Below, piece by piece: positions 24,601-36,600 of a stretch of 64,000 bases of DNA (the first letter of the stretch is position 1; every line of letters begins with the position of its first letter). This DNA comes from Ilex aquifolium. Its lineage: Eukaryota; Streptophyta; Magnoliopsida; Aquifoliales; Aquifoliaceae. The stretch covers positions 19,007,089-19,071,088 of the forward strand of contig OX637405.1 of the NCBI GenBank assembly GCA_951799425.1. The letters run 5' to 3'. Position numbers and translations under genes: made by a program. Below the pieces are notes generated by a model. That model searched no databases, had not been told where the DNA came from, and saw only the letters and a list, made by a program, of their open reading frames with translations.

Positions 24601-27600
24601 CTAAAAAGAGACAGAAACCAATGGTGAATTTGCGATCTATAGCATCACCAGTCCAATCAGCATTAGAGTAAGCCTTTAGATCTGTAGAAGAGGAGGAAGA
24701 AAATAACAGACTCTGATGCAAAGTACCTTGAAGTTACTGAAGAATGCGTAGAACAACAGCCCAATGAACAGTGGTAGGTGAGACAACAGACTCACAATGT
24801 GTACAACATAAGAGATATCCGGACGGGTGATAGTAAGATATATCAAACTCCTAACAATAGTGCTATATAGAGTAGGATCAGGCAAGAGAATGCCATTCGC
24901 AGAAGAATACTGAACATTGAGCTCCATGGGTATCCCAATTGTCCGATTATTTGATAAACGGGATTGCAGAATAACATCCAATGTATACTTAGATTGAGAA
25001 AGAAGATAACCTTTGGGAGAAGAAGCAACCTCAATTCCTAAGAAATATCGAAGCTAACTCAAATCTTTCATCTCAAAATGTCCTGCAATTGAAGTTTTAA
25101 GACTTGTATGCTAGTGATGTCATTACCTGTAGTAATCATATCGTCAACATAAAATAAGAGAACGATAAGGCCAGAAGCAGTTGATCACAGAAAGAGAATA
25201 AAATTATGATCACCGGCATGAAAACCTATGCTAGTGATGTCATTACCTGTATTAATCATATCGTCAACATAAAATAAGAGAACAATAAGGCCAGAAGCAG
25301 TTGATCACAGAAAGAGAATAAAATTATGATCACCGGCATGAAAACCCAAATCGCAGATAACTGAAGTGAACTTGGCAAACCATGGCCTGAGCGCCAGTTT
25401 AAGGCCATATAACGTCTTTTGAAGTCTACATACTTGACCAGGACTAGTAGACAATCCAGGAGGAGGAGTCATAAACACCTCTTCAGATAAATCACCATGG
25501 AGAAATGCATTTTTCACATCCATATGAGGCAAACTCCATTGATGAATGACAACCACAACAATCACAGTGCGAACAATTGTCATCTTGGCAATTGGAACAA
25601 AAGTCTCATCATCGTCCAAACCATACTCTTGAGCAAATTCCTTCGCTACAAGGCGAGCCTTACACCGAGCCATCAGATTTGATTTTGATTTTATAGACCA
25701 ACTTACAACCGATGGTGCGTTTGCTAGGGGGCAAGGACACTAATTCGCAAGCTCGAGTCTTATGTAGAGGATGTTAGAGTAGTCTAGTATTTCTAGTATT
25801 TGGGTGAGTTTAGTCATTTGATAACTTTAATAAAATAGACAAGAAATAAGACAGAGAACTGAGAAGAAAAGAATAATTATACTGTGCAATTCATCATCAA
25901 CTAAGATACATAATAAAAGCCCTTGTATGGTAGGGCAACACAAAACAAATAAAATGACTAAACTCACTCTAATACTAAAAATACTAGACTAATCTAACAC
26001 TCATAATATATTAATGAGCTTGTCATACAGGGTTAGTATGGTAAGGCAGTATGAAATTTGTATGATGTGCTTTGATTATTCGGAATAGGTTTTGTTTGCA
26101 TGTCAATGATCTGTGTATCAGATTTTGGTTTGGTGTCAATTGGACCCTAATGCATAAGCATGCATTTCTTTGAGAGTTGGATTTTGCATTTCTTTTCTTG
26201 TGCATTCCTTGTAGATGTAAATAGCGTAACAATTTCATTCCTCCATTGAAGTCTGGTGTTTCATATGTCAAAATCTGTGTATACTGGGAAATATTATCAA
26301 GAACACCTGTGAAGAAGCCAAATAGAATTATCAAAGACTAGATGATGCGTTACATGATTATTGCTGCTCATATTCATGGAAAATTAGAAGTTTAATATCC
26401 ATCCTCCATTGTGATATGTATTTTATGAAATGTAGCAATTCATTTGGTTGATTCTTAACGGAATAAAGAACTACATAATCTCTGATATTTTTGATGTTTT
26501 ATTCAGTTATTTACAGTTCTATAATTTAAAACTCTTGCTAAACCAGTACAACTTAAAACACTTCAGTGTGCTAGTTTTTTAGTTTTTAAAATGAGAACTG
26601 TAGTTTATAATGTTTTTCCTTTCAAGGACAAGTTCTCAATGCATTTCTTCATAAGGAAACTAGTACTGATGAATAAAATAAATGACGGTAACAGAGTGAA
26701 AGCAATGGATGGCAAAAAGAGCCTCTGAACTTTTCATCTCAATACTTTTGTATACTTTTTGCACAACTTATTGTGGTTATTTATACTATATACGTGATTT
26801 TTAGTAGCGCAAATATCATAAATGCTCCTTGAGCTGTGGCCCTTGTTGCAATTTGTCCTGTCAGCTGGAATTTGTCTTAAATTTTAGCTTTATACCTTAA
26901 AAGTCATAGCTATTGGTCCCTCCTGACCAATACCCTAGTTAAAACAAACGGAGAAGTTCACATGTGACATTGACGGTAGTCTTGTTAAGGGCATAGCAGG
27001 AACTTTAATTAGACAGTTTAAATGGCACTATGGTATGGTCTTCTCTAAAATTCTCCTTCCACATATTATAATGCTGTCAAATTTTAAACAAGTAGATTGA
27101 AGAGGGAAAATGAAACACAGGAACACAATCTACGACACACAAAACACCGAAGGGCTACAGTTTCATTATTTTCACTTAATTTTGCACAAGACCCACATCT
27201 ATATTTAAAGGTGAAGAAAACGTTAAACAAGGAAAGAATCAATCAATTCACTGTGATTGATACCCCCTTCAACTTTTGGTCATGTTACAGTTAGCTCTCT
27301 TTGGTTTCAATTTAAACAATTTACCCCCCTCAAGTTTCCATTGGACTAAATTGACTAACTGAGTGGACAGAAAACATAAAAGTCCTAAAATAACCTTCCA
27401 ACCATAACCTTTATTGTTACTTTCTTTCCCCGGCTAACTTGCCACCGTTTTCACATATCCACCTTCATTGTTAGCTGCACTGCCCAACTTCCGCCTCCAC
27501 CATTACCATCACCAAAAACTTATCACCATAACCCACTTCAATCACAATTATAATCACAAATCACTTCAATAAAAAAACATTTAAAAATTAAAAGATGTTG

Positions 27601-30600
27601 TAAATATTACATTATATATATTCTATCTACATCATTGTATATATTATATATATATTGTATATAAAGGTGGATGACCCCTAACCTACCAATTACTACACCA
27701 AGTAAATAGATATTAGTAAGTGACTCTATCTATAACTCCCATCCATTGATTACCCAAAGTTAATTTTGTATTTGATGATCATTATGGTTAGAGGCCTATA
27801 AAAGGAAGTCTTCATCACATTGAGAAAGACACAAGTTGAGAAACTCTTTCTCTTGCATTTTTATATTATATTCTCTCTGTCTCTTTGCAATTCTATTATC
27901 TTTATCTCTTAGTTTTACAGCACGTTATCTGCACTAATAGCTCAAGCATTATTCAAGTGAATTTGAGTAAAGTGATAGATTTCTATTCTCTTCGGGCTTT
28001 AAAATTTCAGATAAATTTCTTTTAAGAGAATTAATTTTTTTATTCTATAATTATCTATGCACAAATAAAAGAAGTTTAATTACAAATTATGCCAATCTCG
28101 AAGAGTATTTGGTCTCCATATTACTACCTCCTATCTCTGGAAGAGAGAGTGATAGATTATTATATAATTCTTTTAGCCCGCCCGAATTCCAAGAAGAATT
28201 ATGCATGAGCTTTCTTTTGGTTAAGTTCTCTGCATTCCTATTTTGAGTTCCAATATCCTTGTATTATGTGAATAAGTTGAGATTGTGTACCAGAACATCC
28301 TTAGATTAGGCTATTGTCTTGTCATACTATGTGTGCTATTTCAATATATCTACCACATGTTATGACTCACTTCATGTCGAATCTCACTAAACTTGAGATT
28401 GTCGTTCTTGATATTCCTGTAACATCTTTCTTGGATCATTGAAGCTTTTAGGTCCACTTGACGGCTATGAATTTAGATCCACGTGATAGTTATGAATCTT
28501 GATGATACTATCAAAGAAAGAAATGACGCATCCTTGTACGATCGCGCAAAGATAATGATATTCCTTGGTCATCACCTTCCTGAAGGATTGAAATGCGAAT
28601 ATCTCACGGAAAATGATTCACTTGTCCTTTGAAATAAATTAAAGGAATGATACGACCACCAAAAGACCATTATACTCCCAAATGACCATTATTCTCCCAA
28701 ATGCTCAACATGAATGGATGCATCTGAGGTTGCAAGATTTTAAAAAGGCGAGCGATTATATCTCGACACTATTCAAAATTAGCTCACAATTGACACTATA
28801 TGGAGAAGAAATTATTGATAAAGATGTGTTAGAGAAAATATACTCCACCTTCGATAGTGTGTTTACTCCACCTTTGTATGATTGTCATTTCACGCCTCTA
28901 ATATGTTCCTGTAGTAGCAATATAGAGAGTGCATGTTTATTAAATATTTTGGCATGATATCATATCTTTTTGTGGCTGAATAAAATAACGAGCTTTTGAT
29001 GAAAAACCATTAATTTTGCCCGACTGGTTCTACACTGAACAAACCATCCAAGCATTATGCAAAAGTTTGCTATAAGTATAGTATGAAAGAACATTGGTTA
29101 CGTACTAGTCGTACGTCCAAACATTTGGTGAACCTTTACCAGACATTAATAAAGGAAAAATGAAAGAAGATAGAGAGAAATTTCATTGATTATCGTGAGC
29201 CAGTGGACCTTACTTGTCTTGATGTTGCCCATCCAATTGACATAACTTACTTTGACGTTTCTGATTTCTTTGTGGATCCTAATGGCAAAATTGATTATTT
29301 GATCGGAGATGGGAATGTCCACATCGATTAGTGTTATTTTCCTTCTCATATTATCCTTTCTCAGTTGTTAAGCATACATTTCCTTTATTTTCTAATGTTT
29401 TCTTTCAATTTAAGCTTATTGTGACTTTGTTTTTCTGAATGAAAAGGAATGAACATTACTTACCAATTGTTCAATTTTGAAATGAATGGTAAAGATGCAT
29501 GTCTAGTAGACAGTGGTACAACCCACATAACCCTTCGACATAAAAGACTTTTCTCCAACTTAACATTAGCCAAAGCTAATGTAAATACAATATCGGGTTC
29601 TACAAACCCGATTGAAGGCTTCGGAAGAGCTATTATCATGATACCAAATGGAACAAAAATCCATATCAATGACGCTTTATATTCAGTTAGACTTGGAAGA
29701 AATCTGCTAAGTTCCAAAGATATATGTCGTAATGGATTTCATATTGAGACTATAAATGATAATAATGAAAAATATTTCTATATTACTTCAATTGTTTCTG
29801 CCTAAAGCTCATATTAGAGAATCTTCCTACCTTTTCTTCAGGGTTGTACTGTGCAACCATAAGAACAATTGAATCAAATAATGTGATGAGCCAAAAGATC
29901 TATAATTCAAAGATTTTTGTACTTTGACATTACCGACTTGGTCACCCTGGGTTAATAACGATGTATTGAATTATAACTAACTCACATGGACATCCTCTAA
30001 AGAACCAGAAGATTCTTTTGTGAATTGATTACCTATGTACTACTTATTCACAAGGAAAATTTGTTGTTGGACCATCTATCGCAAAAGTCAATGTTGAAAC
30101 TCCAACTTTTTTTACAAAGAATTCAAGGGGATATTTGTGGACCTATTCACCCATTATGTGGGCCATTCCAATATTTTATGGTCTTAATTGATACCTCAAC
30201 ATGGTGGTCACATATTTTTTTACTATCTACTTGGAATGTTACTTTTGCTCGTTTTCTTGCCCAAATAATTCGGTTACGATCACAATTTGCAGATTATCTA
30301 ATCAAGACAATTCGTCGTAGTGATGTGGGTGAATTTATATCTCAAACATTTGATGATTACTGCAAGTCTGTTGGGATTGATGTGGAGCACCCAATTTCTC
30401 ACATCCATACTCAAAATGGTTTAGCCGAGTCTCTCATCAAATGGCTTCAGTTGATTGCTCGACCCTTACTTAGGAGAACAAAATTATCCATTTTTGCTTG
30501 GGGAGGACATGCAATATTACATGGAACAACCTTAGTTCGTATCCGACCAATTGCTTACTATTAATACTCTCCAATTTAACTCGTACTTGGTCAACCCCTA

Positions 30601-33600
30601 AATATTTCTCACTTATGAACCTTTGGTTGTGCTATATATGTCCCAATTGCACCCCCACATCGAATTACGATGGGTTCACAATGTCGACTAGGAATTTATG
30701 TTAGGTATGATTCATCTTCAATCATTAGATATCTTGAACCTTTGACCGGAGATATTTTTATTGCAATATTTGTAGATTGTCATTTTGACGGGACAATATT
30801 CCCGCCGTTAAGAGGAGGAAATCCGTCACTTGCTAAAGAACAGTGTGAGCTTTCTTGGACTTCAAAACTCCAAAAAATTGCTAATCAGTTGCCTGTTGTA
30901 TTTATTGATGTAGTAAGAGTAACCAAGTCTTATGTGCCAGCTGTGAACACTCCGGTAAAGATTGATGTTTCAATTGAAAAGTCCATAGTAGCAAATGAAT
31001 CATCAATTACATGCTTGAAGCGTGGACGATCGGTGAGTTCAAAAGATTCTGCCCCCCGAAAGAGAAAATTAAAAAGGTAATCAAATACAACTCTTGAAGA
31101 AGTTGTTGAATTAGAGAATAAAAATGCACCCACATTATCTCAAATAATATCCTCCCTTTAAGAGGAAAAAGTATCTGAAGTGACAAAGACTCTTGAAGAG
31201 ATACAAATATATGCAAATGATTTTTTTGTTTTATTAACTATGCATGTATATAAGAGATGAGAGATCACACAAAAATGAGCATCAGTGATGTATTTTCTTT
31301 TGTAGTAGTTATTGAAATTTTGAGTGATGATGATCTTGAATGATGCACAATAGATGAATGCCGATATCAACATGATTGGCCAAAATGGCAAGAAGCAATC
31401 CAAGCGAAATTGGATTCTCTTGCAAAGCATGGAGTATTTAGACCTGTAGTCCTTACACCTAATGATGTAAAACCTATTGGTTATAAATGAGTTTTTGTGT
31501 GAAAAAAGAATGACAAAAATGAGATCACAAGATACAAAGTGTGCCTAGTAGCGGAAGGATTCCTACAGAGACCTGGGATTGATTATGAAGAAACATACTC
31601 ACCTGTAATGAATATAATTACATTTCGTTATTTTATTAGTCTAGTAGTCTCAGAAGGACTCGACATGCGTCTTATGGACATTGTTACTACATATTTATAT
31701 GGAAAGTTAGATACTAATATTTATATGAAAGCCCCTGAAGGATTGTAATTGCCTGAACCAAACACATTAAAACCACGAAACATGTACTCAAGTAAGCTGA
31801 GACGATCCTTATATAGATTGAAACAATCTGGTGTTGGTTTTCTAAAATCAAAGTTGGTGTCAGGTTTCAAGGATATAAATAGATCTCCTTTTTGCTTCTT
31901 TCTCCGCTCCAGAGCTTGGGAAATAATGAAGTGCAAATCACGGGACTCTATTCGAAGTCCCCCTCTTCTTCATCTATTTCCCAAAGTTGGGGTCATTAGA
32001 TTTCATTCAATGTGGTATAACCGTCTCAGTGAGTACTTGGTAAAGGAAATGTATGTTAACAATCCCATATAGCCATTTGTATTTATTCAGAAATTAGAAT
32101 CTGAATTTTTCATCATTGCAGTATATGTTGATGATATAAACCTGATTGGAACTCCTGAAGAGTTGATAAAAGTTGCTGAATATTTAAAAAAGAATTTGAA
32201 ATGAAAGATCTCAGAAAAATAAAGTACTGTCTCGGCTTGCATATCAAGCATATGTTAAACGAAATTCTTATTCATCAAATAATCTATACAGAAAAGGTCT
32301 TGAAGCGGTTTAATATAGATAAAGCATGTCCGTTAAGTACTCCAATGGTTGTCCGATTTCTTGATGTCAATAAGGATCCCTTTGGTCCTAAGGAGGAAAA
32401 TGAAATGCTTTTTGGTCATGAAGTATCATACCTAAGTGTATTTGATGCTTTGTTGTACTTAGCACAATGTACTAGGTCTGATATAACATTTACGGTCAAC
32501 TTGTTGACAAGATTTAGTTCTGCACCAACTTTACGACATTGGAATGGTGTAAAACATATCCTACGTACATTCGTGAAATTACAGATTTGGGCTTGTCATA
32601 CTCAAAGCAATCAGCCAATGGTTCACATTTAGTCGGTTATGCTGATTTTGGATACTTATCAGATCCCCACAAGGCTCGTTCACAAACTAGGTATGTTTTC
32701 ACATGTGGTGACACAACGATCTTATGACGATCTACCAAACAGAGTTTGATTGTTACATCTTCCAATCATTCTGATATACTTGCACTCCATGAAGCGAGTT
32801 ATGAATGTGTGTCGCAAAGGTCTCTAGTCTATCACATCCGAGATGCTTGCATACTCTCTTTGATTACAGATTCACCAACAATCTTATTTGAAGATAACGC
32901 TGCTTGTATTGCACAAATTAAATGAAAGTTTATCAAAGGTGATGGAACTAAGCATATTTCGCCCAAGTTCTACACTCATGAACTCCAGTAAAGTCATGAA
33001 ATTGAAGTAAAACAAGTATGATCTAGTGACAATTTTACAGATCTATTCACTGAAACTTTATCATCATCAACATTCAAAAAATTGGTGTATGACATTGGAA
33101 TGCGTCGGGTTTGTAACCAATGCAATTGATTTATTATGGGGGGGGGGGAGTATTCATATCAAGATTCATGATATATGCATCTTGTACTCTTTTTTCTTCG
33201 TCTAGGTTTTGTTGCATTGAGTTTTCCAAACAAAGTTTTATTGAGGCAGCATTAGTGCGTCCAACGCTATTCTAAGATTCATTTAAATATGTACTCTTTT
33301 TCTTTTGCTCGGTTTTTTCCTACAAGATTTTCCTAGTAAGGTTTTAATGAGACATATTATCTTAACATAGTGGTCATCCAAAGGGGAGTGTTGTACATAT
33401 TACATTATATATATTCTATATACATCATTAATTCATTATATATATTATATATATATTGTATATAAAAGTGTATGACCCCTAACCTATCAATTATTACACC
33501 CAGTAAATAGGTATTAATAGGTGACTCTATAACCCCCACCATTTGATTACCCAAAGTTAATTTTGTATTTGATGACCATTATGATTAGAGGCCTATAAAA

Positions 33601-36600
33601 AGAGATCTTCACCACATTGAGAAAGACACAAGTTGAGAAACTCTTTCTCTAACATTTCTATATTATATTTTCTTTGTCTCTTTGCAATTCTCTTCTCTAT
33701 ATCTCTTAGTTTTACAACAAAAGAAATCATTTAGCCTATTAATTCAACAAAAAAAAAAAATCAGATTCATTCTATCTCAACCCGTGGTTATACTTCACTG
33801 ATTGAATTAGCAACGCCCTCCCCAAGGCCACTAACAACAAACACCACATCACCCCATATCCAAGCTGACGTCGAGCCACCTCCCATTCATAAAAATATGA
33901 ATCAACGGCAATGAGATAAGTTCACAGATTCATTGATTTGGAACTGATGTCAGTGCGAACCAACGATGCCTGGTGGTAATAGTGACACTCATCAAGGCCA
34001 CCTCTAAAAACCTAATCTGACAAATAATGCCCTAGTCACTGTCGCAATCACCGCCAACCATCACCTGCCACCAAACCACCGAATGAAAAATAAAAAATGT
34101 GAAAAGAACAAGCCTGCCACAAATACACCAACCACTACCTAGCATCGTCCCTACTGTAAATGGAGTGCCACAACCAACGCCAAATCTCCTATTCAATTGG
34201 TTCGATACCCAACCCAACATTTATTGCTTAACGATTTTCGGTAGCGCCCTTATCTTTCTTTTTTACCATGTTTAATGTGTTAGAGGATGTATTTTGAACA
34301 TAAGATGCATGGATGTTGTTATTTTTATTTTTCAGAATTTTAAAGATTTTTTTTAGAATTTTTTGGACGTTTTATATAGCATTTTCGCGTATCAGTTGAT
34401 ACCGTACTGCGACCGATGTGTATCAGTGCCCTCTGAGTCGATGGCCAATACCACGACCTCGAACCATGGAGATTAGTGGATTTTCAGTTATAGTTGTCAG
34501 TAAAGTGGGTGGTCAATTGATATCATATTTCGTATCAAATAGAATTTAAAGAAATGAATAGGATATTTTATGTGGTTGTTCAATTTGCGGCTTCGTTAAA
34601 AAATTGGAGGTTGATGAAGGAAGAACTTATTTGATTGATTTTGATGTGTCTGTGATGTTGGTGTGTGTGTATGAGAGAGAGAGAGAGAGAGGTGCATGTT
34701 TGTGTAGAAGGGAGAAGAGAGAGATAAAGAGAGAGAGCGGTGTGTGAGTGCACGCGTAGAACGTAGAAGAGGGGAGATTTTGATTTCATATAATACCCCA
34801 ACTAAAGCTCACATGAGCATCACGTGTAGGCTTCTCCGCTTGTTTTAAATGGGCTAATTGGACGAAGGGGCTGATTGTTACGATTTTCAAGATATAAGCC
34901 TAAAATTGAGAAAAATTGAATTTGAGGGGGGAGATATTGATACGAGAAACATAGTTCAAGGGGTGTTTATGATATTTACCATTGCTAATATCACCAAAGT
35001 CATTGCACAGTTGTTGTCATTTGCATATTTTATGGGAAGGTTCAAAAGTTATTTTATCTTGAAAAAAATATGCTTACTGTATCATGGTCTGTGCTGAAGA
35101 TGTGATATCTTCACCAGCATGAGTAATGTCATATTGATTACTCCAGATGTGTAATACTCATAAATGCATAGATGAGGTCGCCCTCATGTGTGGTATTGGG
35201 ACTTATTTTTGTGAAGAGCTCCCATGCAAAGAAAATGACACTGTAGTTAGCACTTAAGCCATGTAATATCTGAATTCATTTTCTTGCATTTCTTTCTTCA
35301 TACATTTTGTGCTTCCAAGCCGGCTATGAGATTCAATGAAAACTTTGAGCGAGGCCATAAGAGCTTTAGATTGCCATTTTTGAACTAGAAAACGAAGAAG
35401 CCTTATATTTTAAGACCAAATGGTATTTACTTGACTTTGGGCATAATACTTTGTCTATCATTAAGTTCTGTTTGAGCGAGGCCATATGAGCTTTAGATCG
35501 CCATTTTTGAACCAGAAGACGAAGAAGCCTCATATTTGAGGCCAAATGATATTTACTTGACTTTGGGCATAATACTTTCTATCATTAAGTTCTGTCGCTT
35601 TTTAGGGGGCACATCACCCTCTTTGCTCGTCTGATTTGGGACTAGTGCCACTGATGTGTCATTCAATCACTGCACACTGTGCACAGTACTTAAGTCCAGT
35701 AGTATGTCATTGCATTCTCTTGCATTCCAACACAGTTTACATGCTTCATTATGGCTTACAAATCTGAGCAGATTGATGGAGCTAAGAGCCTAAAGTAGTC
35801 TCTGTTTTTCATATTAGCCAGCTTATGTTCTTGTTGTTTAGAGAACTCAAGCAGTTATGAGCTCACTTTGGCTGGGGCTCAGACCTTGATTTTGAGGCAG
35901 CGATAAGACATGAACTCTCCTAGTAATTTTATTTCTTTAGCTTTGTCTTAATGCGTTTCCATTGATACAGGGAATTCTTCCCCGCCTGAAGTCAATGACT
36001 TGGACCGTGGAGAATCAGAACATGAGAGCGACTACTAGAGTGGCAGTCATTAGTCTTAAGGTATGAAGGTCAAGACTCAAGAGAAAGTGGAAGTGCATTT
36101 TTTTAATTGGCATGTACAGATTTGCTGCCTTTGTTTGTGCTAGTTTCTCAATGGGCATAAATTATGGCACCTTTTATTTCTACTATCCTTTAGGCATTTG
36201 TTATGAAAGATTTCTTACATACTGGTTAGTGGGTTATGTGGCACTGACTGCAAGAGAGAAGTGGAAAGTGCTCAATGAAATGGAGCATAATTTTGAATGG
36301 TCTCTTAGCTCGAGTGTATTGTTAGCGATCTTCCTGTATTTTCTTCTGCCACAGATTCTCGTAAAGCTTGGTGAAGCTTTGTTGTACCAGTTATATAAGT
36401 TGAGGGCAATATATCATCAGTGTGCACTTGTGTGCAATTTTGAACATACATTTTAACTAAAAATTGATTCACAGGGTTCCTCTTTCCATGGAGTGCTTAT
36501 ATTCTCATCTTTGGGTAATGCTCACAATCTTATACCCTTAATGTTGTTTTCTTTGCTTCGATTCCTTGTAGCTGCAAGATTATACCAAGTCCCCTTTAGA

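Larger units (their letters stand above)
24003..25999 (-). mobile_element. copia element E with both LTRs, gag to integrase deleted
   Basis: The LTRs are 24003-24183 and 25819-25999, each 181 bp, starting TGTTAGAGTAGTCTAG and TGTTAGATTAGTCTAG on the minus strand. The flanks CTCAG and CTCAT match at 4 of 5 bases, likely an aged target duplication. The interior holds only RT and RNase H; gag, protease and integrase and the primer site are missing. Next to the 5' LTR lies an inverted 46-bp copy of the LTR start (25769-25814). It is in intron 3, antisense to the gene. Confidence 0.88.
27596..33719 (+). mobile_element. copia element B, structurally complete, 6124 bp
   Basis: LTRs are at 27596-27922 and 33389-33719 (TGTTGTA to CA). 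The target duplication AAAGA is perfect (27591-27595 and 33720-33724). A polypurine tract AAAGGGGAG directly precedes the 3' LTR. Gag, protease, integrase, RT and RNase H follow in copia order on the plus strand, the same strand as the host gene. Frames are broken by stops, and a foreign 175-bp block lies in RT. It is intact in structure but dead in coding. Confidence 0.93.
26809..34980. mobile_element. long terminal-inverted-repeat element hosting copia B
   Basis: The left arm from 26811 (AAATATCATAAATGCTCCTTG) matches the complement of the right arm ending at 34978 (AAATATCATAAACACCCCTTG). The match extends about 95 bp into each arm (AAATTTTAGCTTTATACCT against CAATTTTAGGCTTATATCT). The outer 8.2 kb contains copia B; without it the element is about 2.0 kb. 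I see no transposase and no convincing target duplication. Long arms suggest a Mutator-like element. Confidence 0.6.

Noticed and set aside
26023..26334. 103-codon minus-strand frame
   Set aside because: No domain, no start context and no neighbours to support it.
27596..33719. Copia B as an active element
   Set aside because: Structure is complete but stops and a 175-bp insert in RT, plus LTR divergence, rule it out.
36112..36456. 114-codon open frame in intron 4
   Set aside because: It lies wholly between two well-supported exons, has no family features and no splice evidence.
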